DNA of 64,000 bases from Streptomyces sp. YS415 (GTDB lineage Bacteria > Actinomycetota > Actinomycetes > Streptomycetales > Streptomycetaceae), in the NCBI RefSeq assembly GCF_023544665.1, contig NZ_JAMJFL010000004.1:124001-188000 (forward strand), written 5' to 3'. Of this stretch, positions 42,951 to 52,201 are shown in pieces. Each line of letters opens with the position of its first letter. Within the stretch, counting starts at the first letter, position 1. The notes beneath the pieces were generated by a model. That model was not told where the DNA came from. It saw only the letters and a program-made list of their open reading frames with translations, and made no database searches. Position numbers and translations under genes: made by a program.

Positions 42951-45337
42951 GTGAGCGGTGTTCGGCTGCGGGACCACCAGGTCGAGGCGGTGGCCGCGAT
43001 CGTACGAGGGCTGGACGTGCCGCCCGGGGGGATTCCCGCGGGCGGGCTGCGGGGCCAGGTGCATGCCGCGTGCGGGACCGGCAAGACCGTCATCGCCGCC
43101 GCGTCGGCGAAGCGGATCGCGCCCAGGGGCCGGGTCCTGGTGCTGGTACCGACGCTGGACCTGCTGACCCAGACCGTGCGCGCGTGGCGGGCGGTCGGGC
43201 ACAAGGGCCCGGCGGTGGCGGTCTGTTCGCTCACCGACGACCCGGAACTGTGGACCCTGGACGTACGGTGCACCACCAACCCGATCCGCCTGGCGCTGTG
43301 GCACGGCGACGGCCCGGTCACCATCTACGCGACCTACGCCTCGCTCGGCGTCCTCGCGGAGGCCTTCGAAGGTGCGTACGGCAGGCAGTTGGCCCCGATG
43401 GACCTGGTCTGCGTCGACGAGGCGCATCGCACCAGCGGGTCGATGGGCAAGGCGTGGGCCGAAGTCCACGACCAGCGGGTCATCCCGGCGGCGCGGCGGC
43501 TGTATCTGACGGCGACACCGCGGATCTGGCAGGAGCCTCCCGCGCACGGGGAGGCCGCCGAGGGCGTCCGGGACCCGTTGCCGCAGGAGATGGTCGCCTC
43601 CATGGACGACGAGCGGGTCTTCGGACCCGTGCTCTACAAGCTGTCCCTGGCCTCGGCGGTCTCCCGCGGTCTGCTCGCCCGCTACCAGATCATCGTCATG
43701 GAGCTGCGGGACCCGGTCGTCACCCCGCAGCGGCTGATGGGCGAGGACCGGCGCAGCGAGGAGGTACGCGGCCAGCGGCTCGGCGCGCTGCACGCGGCAC
43801 TGCTGCGGACCATGGCGGAACACGACCTCCGGACCTGCATCACCTTCCATCACCGCACCATCGAGGCGCAGGCCTACGCGGAGGGACTGCCGCGCGTCGC
43901 CGAAAAGCTGCACGCCGACCAGCCGGAGAAGTACCCGCAGCGGATCTGGGCCGACTGGCTGTGCGGGGAACACGACCCGCAGCACCGCCGCACGGTCCTG
44001 GGCGGCTTCGCCACCACGGCCCGCCCGGCCGTCCTGTCCAACTGCCGGGTCCTGGGCGAGGGCGTGGACATCCGGGCCGTGGACTCGGTCGCGCTGCTGG
44101 ACCCCAAGGGGGCGCCCCACGACATCGTCCAGGCCATCGGCCGCGCGCTGCGGCAGAGGCCGGGGCAGGGGAAGGTGGCCTCGCTCATCGTGCCCGTCTT
44201 CCTCCAGGCCGGTGAGCAGCCGGAGGACATGTTCACCTCCGGCTCCTACCGCCCGCTGGTCAAGGTGCTCGAAGGCCTGCGGGCACACGACGAGGAGGCG
44301 GTGGAACTCCTCGCCATCCCGCAGGAGCCGCAGAAGAAGGCGGTGCAGCCGTCGCTGCGCATCGGCCCGGCACCCCAGGAGGGTGAGGAGGAGTCACGGC
44401 TCCTGCTGCGGTTCGCTTCGCCGCGCGACCCGGAGACGGTCGCGGCCTGGGTGTCCTTCAACGTGATCGACACCGAGCGGCAGGACTGGGCGCGCGGCTG
44501 GGCGAAGCTGAAGGCGTTCACCGGACGAACCGGCCACGCGCGGGTCCCGTACGAGCACAAGGAGGGCGCCTATCCGCTCGGGCAGTGGGTCGCCGAGCAG
44601 CGACGGACGTACGGGGCCGGGCAGATGAGCGGCCTGCGTGCCCGGCGGCTGGAGCAGCTGGGCATGGTCTGGAGCCTCGCGGACGAGCGCTTCCAGGAAA
44701 CCTGGCGGCGGCCCGGGTGTACTACGACGAGCACTGGACCCTGTGCGCGCCCCGGGGCGCCACGGCCCTGGACCGGCCACTGGGTCAGTGGCTGTCCAAC
44801 CTGCGCCGTCCCGGCGCGCTGGCCGAGCACCCCGACTGGGAGCAGGCGCTGCATGCCATCGACCCCGACTGGAACCCGCCGTGGCCGACCGACTGGCAAC
44901 GGCACTACGCCGCCGTGCGCGAGCTCCTGCGCGAGGAGGACCGGCCCGAGCTGCTGCCGGGCGTCACCTGCCACGGGATGGACGTGGGCAAGTGGCTCCA
45001 CAAGCAGCGTCGGCCCGCGGTGTGGCAGGCACTGACGGCCGGGCAGCGCGAGCGTCTGGAGCAGCTCGGCCTCGCACCCCTCGCGCCGGAGCAGCAGGCC
45101 GCCACGCCCCGCAAGGGCGGCCCCGGTGCGTTCGAGCGGGGCATCGCCGCCCTGGCTCAGTACCGGGCGCGCACCGGTTCCCTGACGGTTCCGCGGGCCC
45201 ACGTGGAACGGCTCGACGACGGCACCGAGGTGAAGCTCGGCGTCTGGCTGACGAACACCAAGACCAGGCGGGCGCAGCTGAGCACCGACCGGCGTGAGGC
45301 GCTGGCCGGCCTCGGCCTCGACTGGGCGGCACCCTGA
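42951..45337 (+). pseudogene. superfamily-2 helicase with helicase-associated domains, frameshifted
   Basis: GTG 42951 starts a helicase: Walker A with Lys45 ('ACGTGKTV'), DEAH box at 156–159 ('VCVDEAHRTSG'), 'LTATPR', and motif VI 'QAIGRALRQRPGQGK'. Helicase-associated repeats follow ('WARGWAKLKAFTGRTGHARVP', 'YPLGQWVAEQRR'). After 'ADERFQE' (about 44697) this frame loses sense and ends at 45035. In the +1 frame the expected 'LAAARVYYDEHWTLCAPRGA…PLGQWLSNLRRPG' continues to 45337. Restoring one A in AAA at 44698–44700 would rejoin both parts as 'FQENLAAARVYY'. It is divergent from tap. Mutation, strain-specific decay or a sequencing error are all possible. Confidence 0.8.
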
Positions 45338-45343
45338 CCGGCC

Positions 45344-45379
45344 GCCCCGTACCGAGCCGAGGTCCGCGCGGTACGGGGC
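45344..45379. terminator. bidirectional terminator after the helicase
   Basis: Eleven perfect pairs (45344–45354 with 45369–45379) and a 14-base loop, between convergent stops at 45337 and 45389. Confidence 0.75.
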
Positions 45380-45388
45380 GCCGGCGTG

Positions 45389-46018
45389 TCAGGGCAGCGA
45401 GACGGACGGGGCGGGCCCGCGCACGGCAGTGGCCGCCGACCGGGCCCACCCCCACAGGGACAGCGACAGCCAGACCACCGACGCGCCCGCGAGGACATGG
45501 ACCAGGCTGGTGAGCACCGAGTCGGGCAGCGGCCCCAGCAGAGCGAGCGCGCCCAGCATCACGGCGTATCCCCAGGACGGCAGCTTCGGGTGGAGCCCCG
45601 TACGCACCATCGACAGCCCGAACAGGACCGTACCGGCCGCGAAGACGACCGCGCTGCCGAGCAGCGCCACCCGGGTCGTGCCGGTCAGCACCTCCTCCAG
45701 CGTGGCGTCGTCGAGGCTGAACAGCGCCATGTTCAAGGTGAACGCCGCACCCCCGAACAGCCCGAGGCCGACGAGGTTCACGGCGTACGCGACCCTGCCG
45801 GCGCGCCCCGCCGCACCCTCCTGGCGCAGGTGCAGGGCGACGAGCAGCGGGGTGGCGAGGGCGGGCGAGAGGCCCAGCACGAAGCTGGTGACGGCGGTCT
45901 CCCCCGTGAAGGCCTCGACGGCGCCGGGCAGGCCGATGAACAGGCCGGACAGGATGCCGCACACGGCACCGAAGCGGAAGAACCAAGGGGACGGCACAGG
46001 GGCAGGGGGCGACAGCAT
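45389..46018 (-). CDS. multi-span membrane protein, 209 aa
   Basis: A 209-residue protein with about six predicted membrane helices ('FFRFGAVCGILSGLFIGLPGAVEAF', 'SFVLGLSPALATPLLVALHL', 'GRVAYAVNLVGLGLFGGAAFTLNMA', 'ALLGSAVVFAAGTVLFGLSMV', 'YAVMLGALALLGPLP', 'LTSLVHVLAGASVVWLSLSL'). AGGAG precedes ATG 46018. It resembles DUF4386-type or related unannotated membrane proteins. Divergent from a two-component kinase across about 200 bp, so possible co-regulation. Confidence 0.78.
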   Translation of the reverse strand: MLSPPAPVPSPWFFRFGAVCGILSGLFIGLPGAVEAFTGETAVTSFVLGLSPALATPLLVALHLRQEGAAGRAGRVAYAVNLVGLGLFGGAAFTLNMALFSLDDATLEEVLTGTTRVALLGSAVVFAAGTVLFGLSMVRTGLHPKLPSWGYAVMLGALALLGPLPDSVLTSLVHVLAGASVVWLSLSLWGWARSAATAVRGPAPSVSLP

Positions 46019-46222
46019 CACAGCACGCTCCTAAGACGCGACGACGAGGGGACGGCGACGGTTCCCGCGATTCGGCAGGACACGGCGACGGTAGGAGCGG
46101 CCGGTCGGGTGCCGTGAGTGCCGGGCGGCCAGTCCTCGCGGCCGAAGGTCATGTGCCGTTCGGCAGGGACCGTGACGGGGCGAGGGCACGTAACCTGGGA
46201 GCGCCCGGCTCGGGGAGGGACG

Positions 46223-47419
46223 ATGGCAACAGTGGGGCTCAGCAGCCGCCGTAGCAGCCCTGACACGGGCACCGGCGCCGCGCCTTCGCGCCCCATCCCC
46301 TGGGTCGCGCCCCTCCTCTACCTCGCCGTCCTCGTCTCCGGACTGACCGCCGCGGCCCACAACGGATCCCTCGCCACGGCCCGCACCGCCGCCTTCGCCG
46401 CGGGACTCCTGCTGCTCCTCCTGCTGGAGCGCATACCGCTCAGCCCGCCACGGTCCGCGGCCCTGCTCGGCGCTCGTCTCGTCCTCATCGTCGCCGTCGC
46501 CGCACTGGACGACTCGGGCCTGTCCCGGGCGCTGCTCGTCCTGGTCCCGTTCACCGCCTACTTCGTCTTCGGCCGTACGGCGGCCCTCGCCCTCGCCGGT
46601 GGCTGCGTGGCCGCGGTCCTCGCCCTCTACACGCTCGACGACCCCTCCTGGTACGCCGATCCCGCGTACGTCTCCGATCTCCTCATGCTCCTCATCGGCC
46701 TGGTCCTCGCCCTTTCCATGGCCGCGGTCGCGATCGGCGAGCAGCAGGGCCGGGCCCGGCTGGAGGAGTACGCGGCACGGATCGCCGAACTGTCCGCCAC
46801 CGACGAGCGCAACCGGCTCGCCCGCGACATCCACGACAGCCTCGGGCACCATCTCACCGCCGTCGCCGTCCAGTTGGAGAAGGCCGCCGCCTTCCGCGGC
46901 CACGATCCGGACGCCGCCGACCAGGCCGTAACCGACGCCCGGCACTCGGCGGGCCGCGCGCTCGAGGACGTGCGGACCTCGGTGCGGACGCTGCGCGACG
47001 ACCGTGCGGCGCCCCTTGCCCTCCCGACCGCGCTGGCCGACCTCGTACGGCAGCTGGACGACGGTCGCGTCGAGGTGTCCCTGCGGATCGACGGAGAGCC
47101 CTACGCCGGCCACGGCCCCGCCGCGGCGGTGCTCACCACCCTGTACCGGGCCGCCCAGGAAGCGCTCACCAATGTGCGCCGGCACGCCGACGCACGGCAG
47201 GTGAGCGTGGTCCTGACGTTCGGCGCGGACAGCGCGCGTCTCGTCGTCGCGGACGACGGGCGCGGGTTCCGGCCCGGTGCCGTCACGGGTTTCGGGCTGC
47301 TCGGCATCCAGGAGCGGACGCGGCTGGTCGGCGGCACGGTCGAGGTCGACAGCGCTCCGGGGTCGGGTACGCGGATCACCGTCGAGGTCCCCCGCACCGG
47401 ACCGGAGCCGGCCGTATGA
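46223..47419 (+). CDS. NarL-type sensor histidine kinase
   Basis: A 398-residue kinase with about six N-terminal membrane helices (about 28–172) and no large outer domain, so the signal is probably sensed in the membrane. A short coiled linker precedes the HisKA_3 site with His204 ('ERNRLARDIHDSLGHHLTAV'). The ATPase domain has 'AQEALTNVRRHADARQV', 'VADDGRGFRPG' and 'GFGLLGIQERTRLVGG'. GGAGGGA precedes ATG 46223. Its stop overlaps the response-regulator start (ATGA). This layout is common for LiaS/DesK-like sensors. Confidence 0.94.
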   Translation: MATVGLSSRRSSPDTGTGAAPSRPIPWVAPLLYLAVLVSGLTAAAHNGSLATARTAAFAAGLLLLLLLERIPLSPPRSAALLGARLVLIVAVAALDDSGLSRALLVLVPFTAYFVFGRTAALALAGGCVAAVLALYTLDDPSWYADPAYVSDLLMLLIGLVLALSMAAVAIGEQQGRARLEEYAARIAELSATDERNRLARDIHDSLGHHLTAVAVQLEKAAAFRGHDPDAADQAVTDARHSAGRALEDVRTSVRTLRDDRAAPLALPTALADLVRQLDDGRVEVSLRIDGEPYAGHGPAAAVLTTLYRAAQEALTNVRRHADARQVSVVLTFGADSARLVVADDGRGFRPGAVTGFGLLGIQERTRLVGGTVEVDSAPGSGTRITVEVPRTGPEPAV

Positions 47420-48078
47420 CCGGCACCGCACCGTCCCCGGTCGTGTCCGTGCTGGTCGTCGACGACCAGCAGCTGGTCAGGGACGGCATCGCCTCACTGC
47501 TGGGGATCCAGCCCGGCATCGTGGTGGCGGGCACGGCCGTCGACGGCGGGGACGCGGTCGAGAAGACGCTGGCACTCGGCCCGGACGTCGTCCTCATGGA
47601 CGTACGGATGCCGGGCATCGACGGCGTCGAAGCGCTGGCGATCCTGCGGCGGCGGGGCTGCCCGGCCAAGGTCGTCATGCTCACGACCTTCGACGACGAG
47701 GAGTACGTGCTCGAGGCCCTGCGGGCGGGCGCCGCCGGCTATCTGCTCAAGAACCTGCCCGCGGCGCAGCTCGGTGACGCGGTGCGGCTGGCACACGCCG
47801 GAGTCACCCAGATCGACGCCGCGGTGACCGCCCACCTGACCCCGCCCCCGGCCCCACGGCCGCCGTCCGTCCCTCCTCCGGCCGCCACCGGACTGACCGC
47901 CCGCGAGATCGACGTACTGCGCCTGCTCGCCGACGGCTCGACGAACCGCGAGATCGCCTCCCGCCTCTTCCTCAGCGAGGGAACCGTCAAGAACCACATC
48001 TCCCGCGTCCTGTCCCGCCTCGGCCTGCGCGACCGCACCCAGGCCGCGCTGTACGCCCGCGACCAGGGGCTCCTGTGA
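47416..48078 (+). CDS. NarL/LuxR-type response regulator
   Basis: A 220-residue regulator with Asp62 as phosphoacceptor ('VVLMDVRMPGIDG') and the conserved Lys in 'GYLLKNLP'. A Pro-rich linker (about 135–155) leads to the LuxR helix-turn-helix ('LTAREIDVLRLLADGSTNREIA…LSEGTVKNHISRVLSRLGLRDR'). It overlaps the kinase stop by four bases, so translation is coupled. A 22-bp palindrome follows at 48150–48171. Confidence 0.94.
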   Translation: MTGTAPSPVVSVLVVDDQQLVRDGIASLLGIQPGIVVAGTAVDGGDAVEKTLALGPDVVLMDVRMPGIDGVEALAILRRRGCPAKVVMLTTFDDEEYVLEALRAGAAGYLLKNLPAAQLGDAVRLAHAGVTQIDAAVTAHLTPPPAPRPPSVPPPAATGLTAREIDVLRLLADGSTNREIASRLFLSEGTVKNHISRVLSRLGLRDRTQAALYARDQGLL

Positions 48079-48149
48079 CACATGGGGCCGAGCGGGAGCA
48101 CGGCCGATGAGTTCCGGCCGGCCCGGGAGTCTGTTCCGGTGACCGTCGT

Positions 48150-48171
48150 GGCGGCGTCGTACGACGCCGCC
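48150..48171. terminator. 22-bp perfect palindrome between the response regulator and the DUF899 gene
   Basis: GGCGGCGTCGTACGACGCCGCC. It lies 71 bp after the response-regulator stop and 27 bp before the DUF899 start, so it could be a terminator or an operator for the downstream gene. Confidence 0.5.
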
Positions 48172-48197
48172 CCCCACGCGACACCACGGAGGACGCC

Positions 48198-48980
48198 ATG
48201 CCGACCACTCCGAGTGACCCGACCCACGCGCCGCCCGGCCGCCCGCCCGTGGTGGACATGGACACCTGGCAGGCCGCCCGTGACGAGCTGCTGGTCCGCG
48301 AGAAGGCCCACACCCATGAGGGCGACGCCATCGCCGCGGCCCGCCGCCGGCTGCCGATGGTCGAGTTCGACGGAACGGTCGAGGTCGTCGGCCCCGACGG
48401 CCCGGTCCCGTTCCTCGACCTGTTCCAGGGCCGCGACGAGCTCGTCGTCTACAAGCACATGTGGTACGACGGCGCGCCGCCCCAGGGGCAGTGCGAGGGC
48501 TGCACCACCACCGCCTGGCACCTGAAGGACGCCGTCTACCTCAACGCCCGCGGTGTCTCCTTCGCCCTCGCGACCACCGGTGCCTGGGAGGAGGTGGCCG
48601 CCTTCGTCGACTTCATGGGCTACACCCAGCCCTGGTACTCGGTACGTGGCCTGGACGAGCCCGTCGGCGGCGCCATGGGATACATGACCAGCTATCTGCG
48701 CGACGGCGAGCGCACCTTCCTCACCTACTCCACGACGGGCCGCGGCACCGAACGGGTCAACGGCTCCCTCGGCCTGCTCGACATGACGCCCTACGGCCGC
48801 GGCGAGGCCTGGGAGGACAAGCCCGAGGGCTGGCCCGAAGGAGACGTCCCCTGCTGGTCCTGGCGCTCTGACGCGGACGGACACGCCACCTGGGGCCCAA
48901 CGAGCCGCCCGGTTCCGCAGTGGACCCGCCCCGGCGCCACGCCCGTCCAGAACCTCGGCCGGCACGGCTCCTGGCACTGA
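48198..48980 (+). CDS. DUF899 (thioredoxin-like) protein
   Basis: A 260-residue protein with a DUF899 body: 'WQAARDELLVREKAHTHEGDAIAAARRRLPMV', 'FLDLFQGRDELVVYKHMWYDG', 'QCEGCTTTAWHL' (CxxC-like site), 'VSFALATTGAWEEVAAFVDFMG' and 'LRDGERTFLTYSTTGRGTER'. DUF899 proteins have a thioredoxin-like fold and are predicted oxidoreductases of unknown substrate. GGAGG precedes ATG 48198. Confidence 0.9.
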   Translation: MPTTPSDPTHAPPGRPPVVDMDTWQAARDELLVREKAHTHEGDAIAAARRRLPMVEFDGTVEVVGPDGPVPFLDLFQGRDELVVYKHMWYDGAPPQGQCEGCTTTAWHLKDAVYLNARGVSFALATTGAWEEVAAFVDFMGYTQPWYSVRGLDEPVGGAMGYMTSYLRDGERTFLTYSTTGRGTERVNGSLGLLDMTPYGRGEAWEDKPEGWPEGDVPCWSWRSDADGHATWGPTSRPVPQWTRPGATPVQNLGRHGSWH

Positions 48981-49029
48981 TCAACATCGGTCCCGTGATG
49001 ATCCACCACAGGCCGCCAAGCTGTGCTAC

Positions 49030-49159
49030 GGTTTTCTTGTTGCAGTTGTGGTACCCATGAACCTATGTGCGCCTGACGGGAATGTTTCTCCTTCGGGCGC
49101 ATATTTTGTTTTCCCGGCATCTCCGGATGGGCCCTCTGCCTACCCAGAAGGAGAACGTC
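49030..49159 (+). promoter_or_regulatory. 5' leader of the cold-shock gene
   Basis: A 5' leader containing a hairpin with arms TGCGCC (49068–49073) and GGCGCA (49096–49101), then a U-rich 'ATATTTTGTTTT' stretch. Bacterial cspA leaders use such structures for temperature-dependent stability and translation. The start of transcription is not known. Confidence 0.4.
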
Positions 49160-49363
49160 ATGGCACAGGGAACCGTGAAGTGGTTCAACGCCGAAAAGGG
49201 TTTCGGCTTCATCGAGCAGGACGGCGGCGGCCCCGACGTCTTCGCCCACTACTCGAACATCGCGACGCAGGGCTTCCGTGAGCTCCAGGAGGGCCAGCGG
49301 GTTTCCTTCGACGTCACGCAGGGCCAGAAGGGCCCGCAGGCGGAGAACATCGTCCCCGCCTAA
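49160..49363 (+). CDS. cold-shock protein, CspA family
   Basis: A 67-residue single cold-shock domain. RNP1 'KGFGFIEQ' and RNP2 'VFAHYS' lie on the nucleic-acid-binding surface, within '[15 protein letters not shown]'. It acts as an RNA chaperone in the cytoplasm. GAAGGAG precedes ATG 49160. A DEAD-box RNA helicase follows after a strong hairpin, a common cold-adaptation pairing. The structured leader suggests temperature control. Confidence 0.96.
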   Translation: MAQGTVKWFNAEKGFGFIEQDGGGPDVFAHYSNIATQGFRELQEGQRVSFDVTQGQKGPQAENIVPA

Positions 49364-49387
49364 TTGGCCGGACGCGTATCCGCTCGA

Positions 49388-49419
49388 CCGGGGTCCGCAC
49401 CGCTTGGTGCGGACCCCGG
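49388..49419 (+). terminator. hairpin between csp and the DEAD-box helicase
   Basis: Fourteen perfect pairs (49388–49401 with 49406–49419) around a GCTT loop, followed by TTTGTGCTGTTT. An intrinsic terminator with partial U-tract; it may leak into the helicase gene. Confidence 0.8.
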
Positions 49420-49451
49420 TTTGTGCTGTTTCCAGGAAGGCAAAGAACTGC

Positions 49452-51155
49452 ATGTCCCGTAGGCCCCAGAAGTCGAACCGGCGCGTCTCGTCACCCGTGC
49501 CGTCCACGTCGTCGCCCAGGGAATTCCGGCTGCCGGAAAACACGACACCCGCCCTGCCCGCCGTCGAGGACTTCGCCGGTCTGGACATGCCCGCGGGACT
49601 GCTGAAGACCCTCACCGCGCAAGGTGTCACCACCCCCTTCCCCATCCAGGCCGCCACGCTGCCGAACTCGATCGCCGGCCGCGACCTGCTGGGCCGCGGA
49701 CGCACCGGCTCCGGCAAGACCCTCGCCTTCGGGCTCGCCCTGCTGGCCCGTACGGCCGGACAGCGCGCGGAGCCCAAGGCCCCCCTCGCTCTCGTGCTGG
49801 TGCCCACCCGTGAGCTCGCCCAGCAGGTGACGGACGCGCTGACGCCCTACGCGACGGCGGTGAACCTGCGCCTGACCACCGTCGTCGGCGGCCTGTCCAT
49901 CACCAAGCAGGCCAATGCGCTCCGGCGCGGCGCCGAGGTGCTCGTGGCCACTCCGGGCCGCCTCAACGACCTGGTGGAGCGCGGGGACTGCGTGCTCGGC
50001 AGCGTCGGCATCACGGTGCTGGACGAAGCCGACCAGATGACCGACATGGGCTTCCTGCCGCAGATCACCAAACTGATCCAGCAGGTGCGGCCCGACGGAC
50101 AGCGCATGCTCTTCTCGGCCACCCTGGACCGCAACATCGACCGCCTGGTGCAGCGGTTCCTCACCGACCCCGTGGTGCACTCCGTGGACCCGTCCGCGGG
50201 TGCGGTCACCACCATGGAGCACCACGTGCTCCACGTGTTGGACGAGACCGACAAGAAGGCCGTCACCACGCGCATCGCGGCCCGCGACGGCCGGGTCATC
50301 CTCTTCCTCGACACCAAGCGGTCCGCCGACCGGCTCACCAAGCGGCTGCTGGCCGTCGGTGTCCGCGCGGCCGCCCTGCACGGCGGCCGCTCCCAGCCGC
50401 AGCGCAACCGCACCCTGGAACAGTTCAAGACCGGGCACGTCACCGCCCTCGTCGCGACGAACGTCGCCGCCCGCGGCATACATGTCGACGACCTCGACCT
50501 GGTCGTGAACGTCGATCCGCCCACCGACCACAAGGACTACGTCCACCGCGGCGGCCGCACGGCCCGCGCCGGTGGTTCCGGCAGCGTGGTCACGCTGGTC
50601 CTGCCCGAGCAGAAGCGCGACGTCACGCTGCTCATGTCGAACGCGGGCATCCGCCCCCGCACGGCCCGCGTCACCTCCAGCGACGCGGCTCTGGCCACCA
50701 TCACCGGTGCCCGCGAGCCGTCCGGCGTCCCCGTCACCATCGAGATCCCCCAGCCGGCGGCACCCCCGGCCCGGAAGGCCACCGCCGAGCCCGGCAAGCG
50801 GTCCGCCCGCAGCCGCCGTGGCGGCCCCCGGGCGGCAGCGACGACCGGCGCCGCGAACGGAACGGACCGTCGCACCCAGAAGAGTGCGTCTGCGGGGACC
50901 GGTGCTGCCACGTCCGGCGGTCGCGGCACGGCCCGCCGCGCCGGCTCCGCCGCCACCGGCACCGCAGGGGGCCGCGGGTCCGAAGCCAGGACCGCGGGAG
51001 GCCGTGGCACCGCGGGCGGTACGGCGAAGGCATCCGCCTCCGGCAAGGCGGCCCACGGCTCCGGCCGCCGGTCGACGTCCGCCGGGGGCACCGGCGGCAA
51101 CGGCAACACGGGCAACCGCGGCAGCCGCGGCGCCCGCCGGAATCCTGCGTCCTAG
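49452..51155 (+). CDS. DEAD-box ATP-dependent RNA helicase
   Basis: A 567-residue helicase. The core (about 30–400) has Q-motif 'PFPIQAATLP', Walker A 'GRGRTGSGKT', 'PTRELAQQ', 'TPGRLNDL', the DEAD box 'VLDEADQM', SAT ('LFSATL'), 'RGIHVDDLDLVVN' and 'HRGGRTARAG'. The C-terminal third is a low-complexity RNA-binding tail rich in Arg, Gly, Ala, Ser and Thr, as in CshA/DeaD of actinobacteria. It unwinds RNA during cold growth and ribosome assembly. It lies downstream of the cold-shock gene. Confidence 0.94.
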   Translation: MSRRPQKSNRRVSSPVPSTSSPREFRLPENTTPALPAVEDFAGLDMPAGLLKTLTAQGVTTPFPIQAATLPNSIAGRDLLGRGRTGSGKTLAFGLALLARTAGQRAEPKAPLALVLVPTRELAQQVTDALTPYATAVNLRLTTVVGGLSITKQANALRRGAEVLVATPGRLNDLVERGDCVLGSVGITVLDEADQMTDMGFLPQITKLIQQVRPDGQRMLFSATLDRNIDRLVQRFLTDPVVHSVDPSAGAVTTMEHHVLHVLDETDKKAVTTRIAARDGRVILFLDTKRSADRLTKRLLAVGVRAAALHGGRSQPQRNRTLEQFKTGHVTALVATNVAARGIHVDDLDLVVNVDPPTDHKDYVHRGGRTARAGGSGSVVTLVLPEQKRDVTLLMSNAGIRPRTARVTSSDAALATITGAREPSGVPVTIEIPQPAAPPARKATAEPGKRSARSRRGGPRAAATTGAANGTDRRTQKSASAGTGAATSGGRGTARRAGSAATGTAGGRGSEARTAGGRGTAGGTAKASASGKAAHGSGRRSTSAGGTGGNGNTGNRGSRGARRNPAS

Positions 51156-51175
51156 GGACTCCACGAGACACCCAC

Positions 51176-51225
51176 AGGGGGTGGCACAGGCGCGCCGGGC
51201 TCAGCCCTCGCCTGCGCCACCCCCT
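51176..51225. terminator. bidirectional terminator between deaD-like and DinB-like genes
   Basis: Ten pairs (51176–51185 with 51216–51225), one mismatch, then six pairs (51187–51192 with 51209–51214). It lies between convergent stops. Confidence 0.8.
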
Positions 51226-51252
51226 ATGACGTGTCGGGGGCGAACTCCGTGC

Positions 51253-51963
51253 CTACGTGCTGCGGGCCTGCCACAGGTCGCGGAGGAGGGCGATCTCGGC
51301 CATGTGGTGGATGAACTCGAGGTTGGAGCCCCACAGCACGCTGACGAACGGCTCGTCGGGGTCGGAGCCGTACGGGTACTGCGAGAGGCCGACCGTGTCG
51401 AGCTGGTCGTCGGTCAGGGCGGCGACACTGCTTCGCCAGCGGTCCATCAGCGTCCAGAATCCCTCGACCGCCGCCGCGGCGGACGGGGTGAAGTCGACCA
51501 GTGACATCGGCTCCCGGCGGCGCTCGCCGAAGGTCCACTCCCAGGTGCCGGCGAAGCAGAAGTGCAGGTGTCCCAGCCGCCAGGCGATGGTCGTGACCGG
51601 TGCCGCGTCGGGCACGGGCGGGCCGGTGAAGCGGAGGATCTCCTCCACCCGCTCGACACTCACGCTCCAGTCCTCGGCGATCTTGGCGACGCTCATACCG
51701 CCGGCCGCCTGCCGGGCCACCTCCTCGTACTCGTTCGCCGGGATGTCCGGAGCGCCTCGGTCGAGGACCCACTCGCCCGGCCCGAACGCCCTCGGGGTCA
51801 CCGCCTCTGCCCGGCGCCGGATCGACCAGCAGTCGGGCACCGGCTCCCACAGGTACTCCTCGTTCCCGAGCCCCCTCAGCCGTACCTCGGCCATCTCCCT
51901 GGCACGGTCGAACTGGTCGATCAGCAGGCCCAAACGGTCCGTCCGTATACCCGAGATCTCCAT
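51253..51963 (-). CDS. DinB-superfamily protein
   Basis: A 236-residue four-helix DinB/YfiT-like protein. Helical elements are 'RLGLLIDQFDRAREMAEVRLRGL', 'YLWEPVPDCWSIRRR', 'IAWRLGHLHFCFAGTWEWTFG', and 'FIHHMAEIALLRDLWQA'. The metal-site His are recognisable as HLH and 'FIHHMAEI'. Family members are metal-dependent and often thiol- or mycothiol-linked; the function here is unknown. GGGGAG precedes ATG 51963. It has an insertion of about 40 residues ('VEEILRFTGPPVPD'). Confidence 0.88.
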   Translation of the reverse strand: MEISGIRTDRLGLLIDQFDRAREMAEVRLRGLGNEEYLWEPVPDCWSIRRRAEAVTPRAFGPGEWVLDRGAPDIPANEYEEVARQAAGGMSVAKIAEDWSVSVERVEEILRFTGPPVPDAAPVTTIAWRLGHLHFCFAGTWEWTFGERRREPMSLVDFTPSAAAAVEGFWTLMDRWRSSVAALTDDQLDTVGLSQYPYGSDPDEPFVSVLWGSNLEFIHHMAEIALLRDLWQARST

Positions 51964-52201
51964 GCCGGCTCCCCTCGCGGTCGCGTGGCGTACCTCTGAT
52001 GTGGCGCCGGGAGCCTAGCGCCGCCCGCGTGGGGCGGGCGAGCCGATTTCCTCCTGGCAGGACCATCCGCCGGCGAGATTTGCCGAACCGGCAAACGCAC
52101 TCGTTGCAACAGCCCGCCCCTGCGCATGATCGGGGTTGAGGCGACGGTAGGGCGGAAGGGGCCGTGCCGACGCGCCCGACCGACGGTCCTGGAGGACACG
52201 C

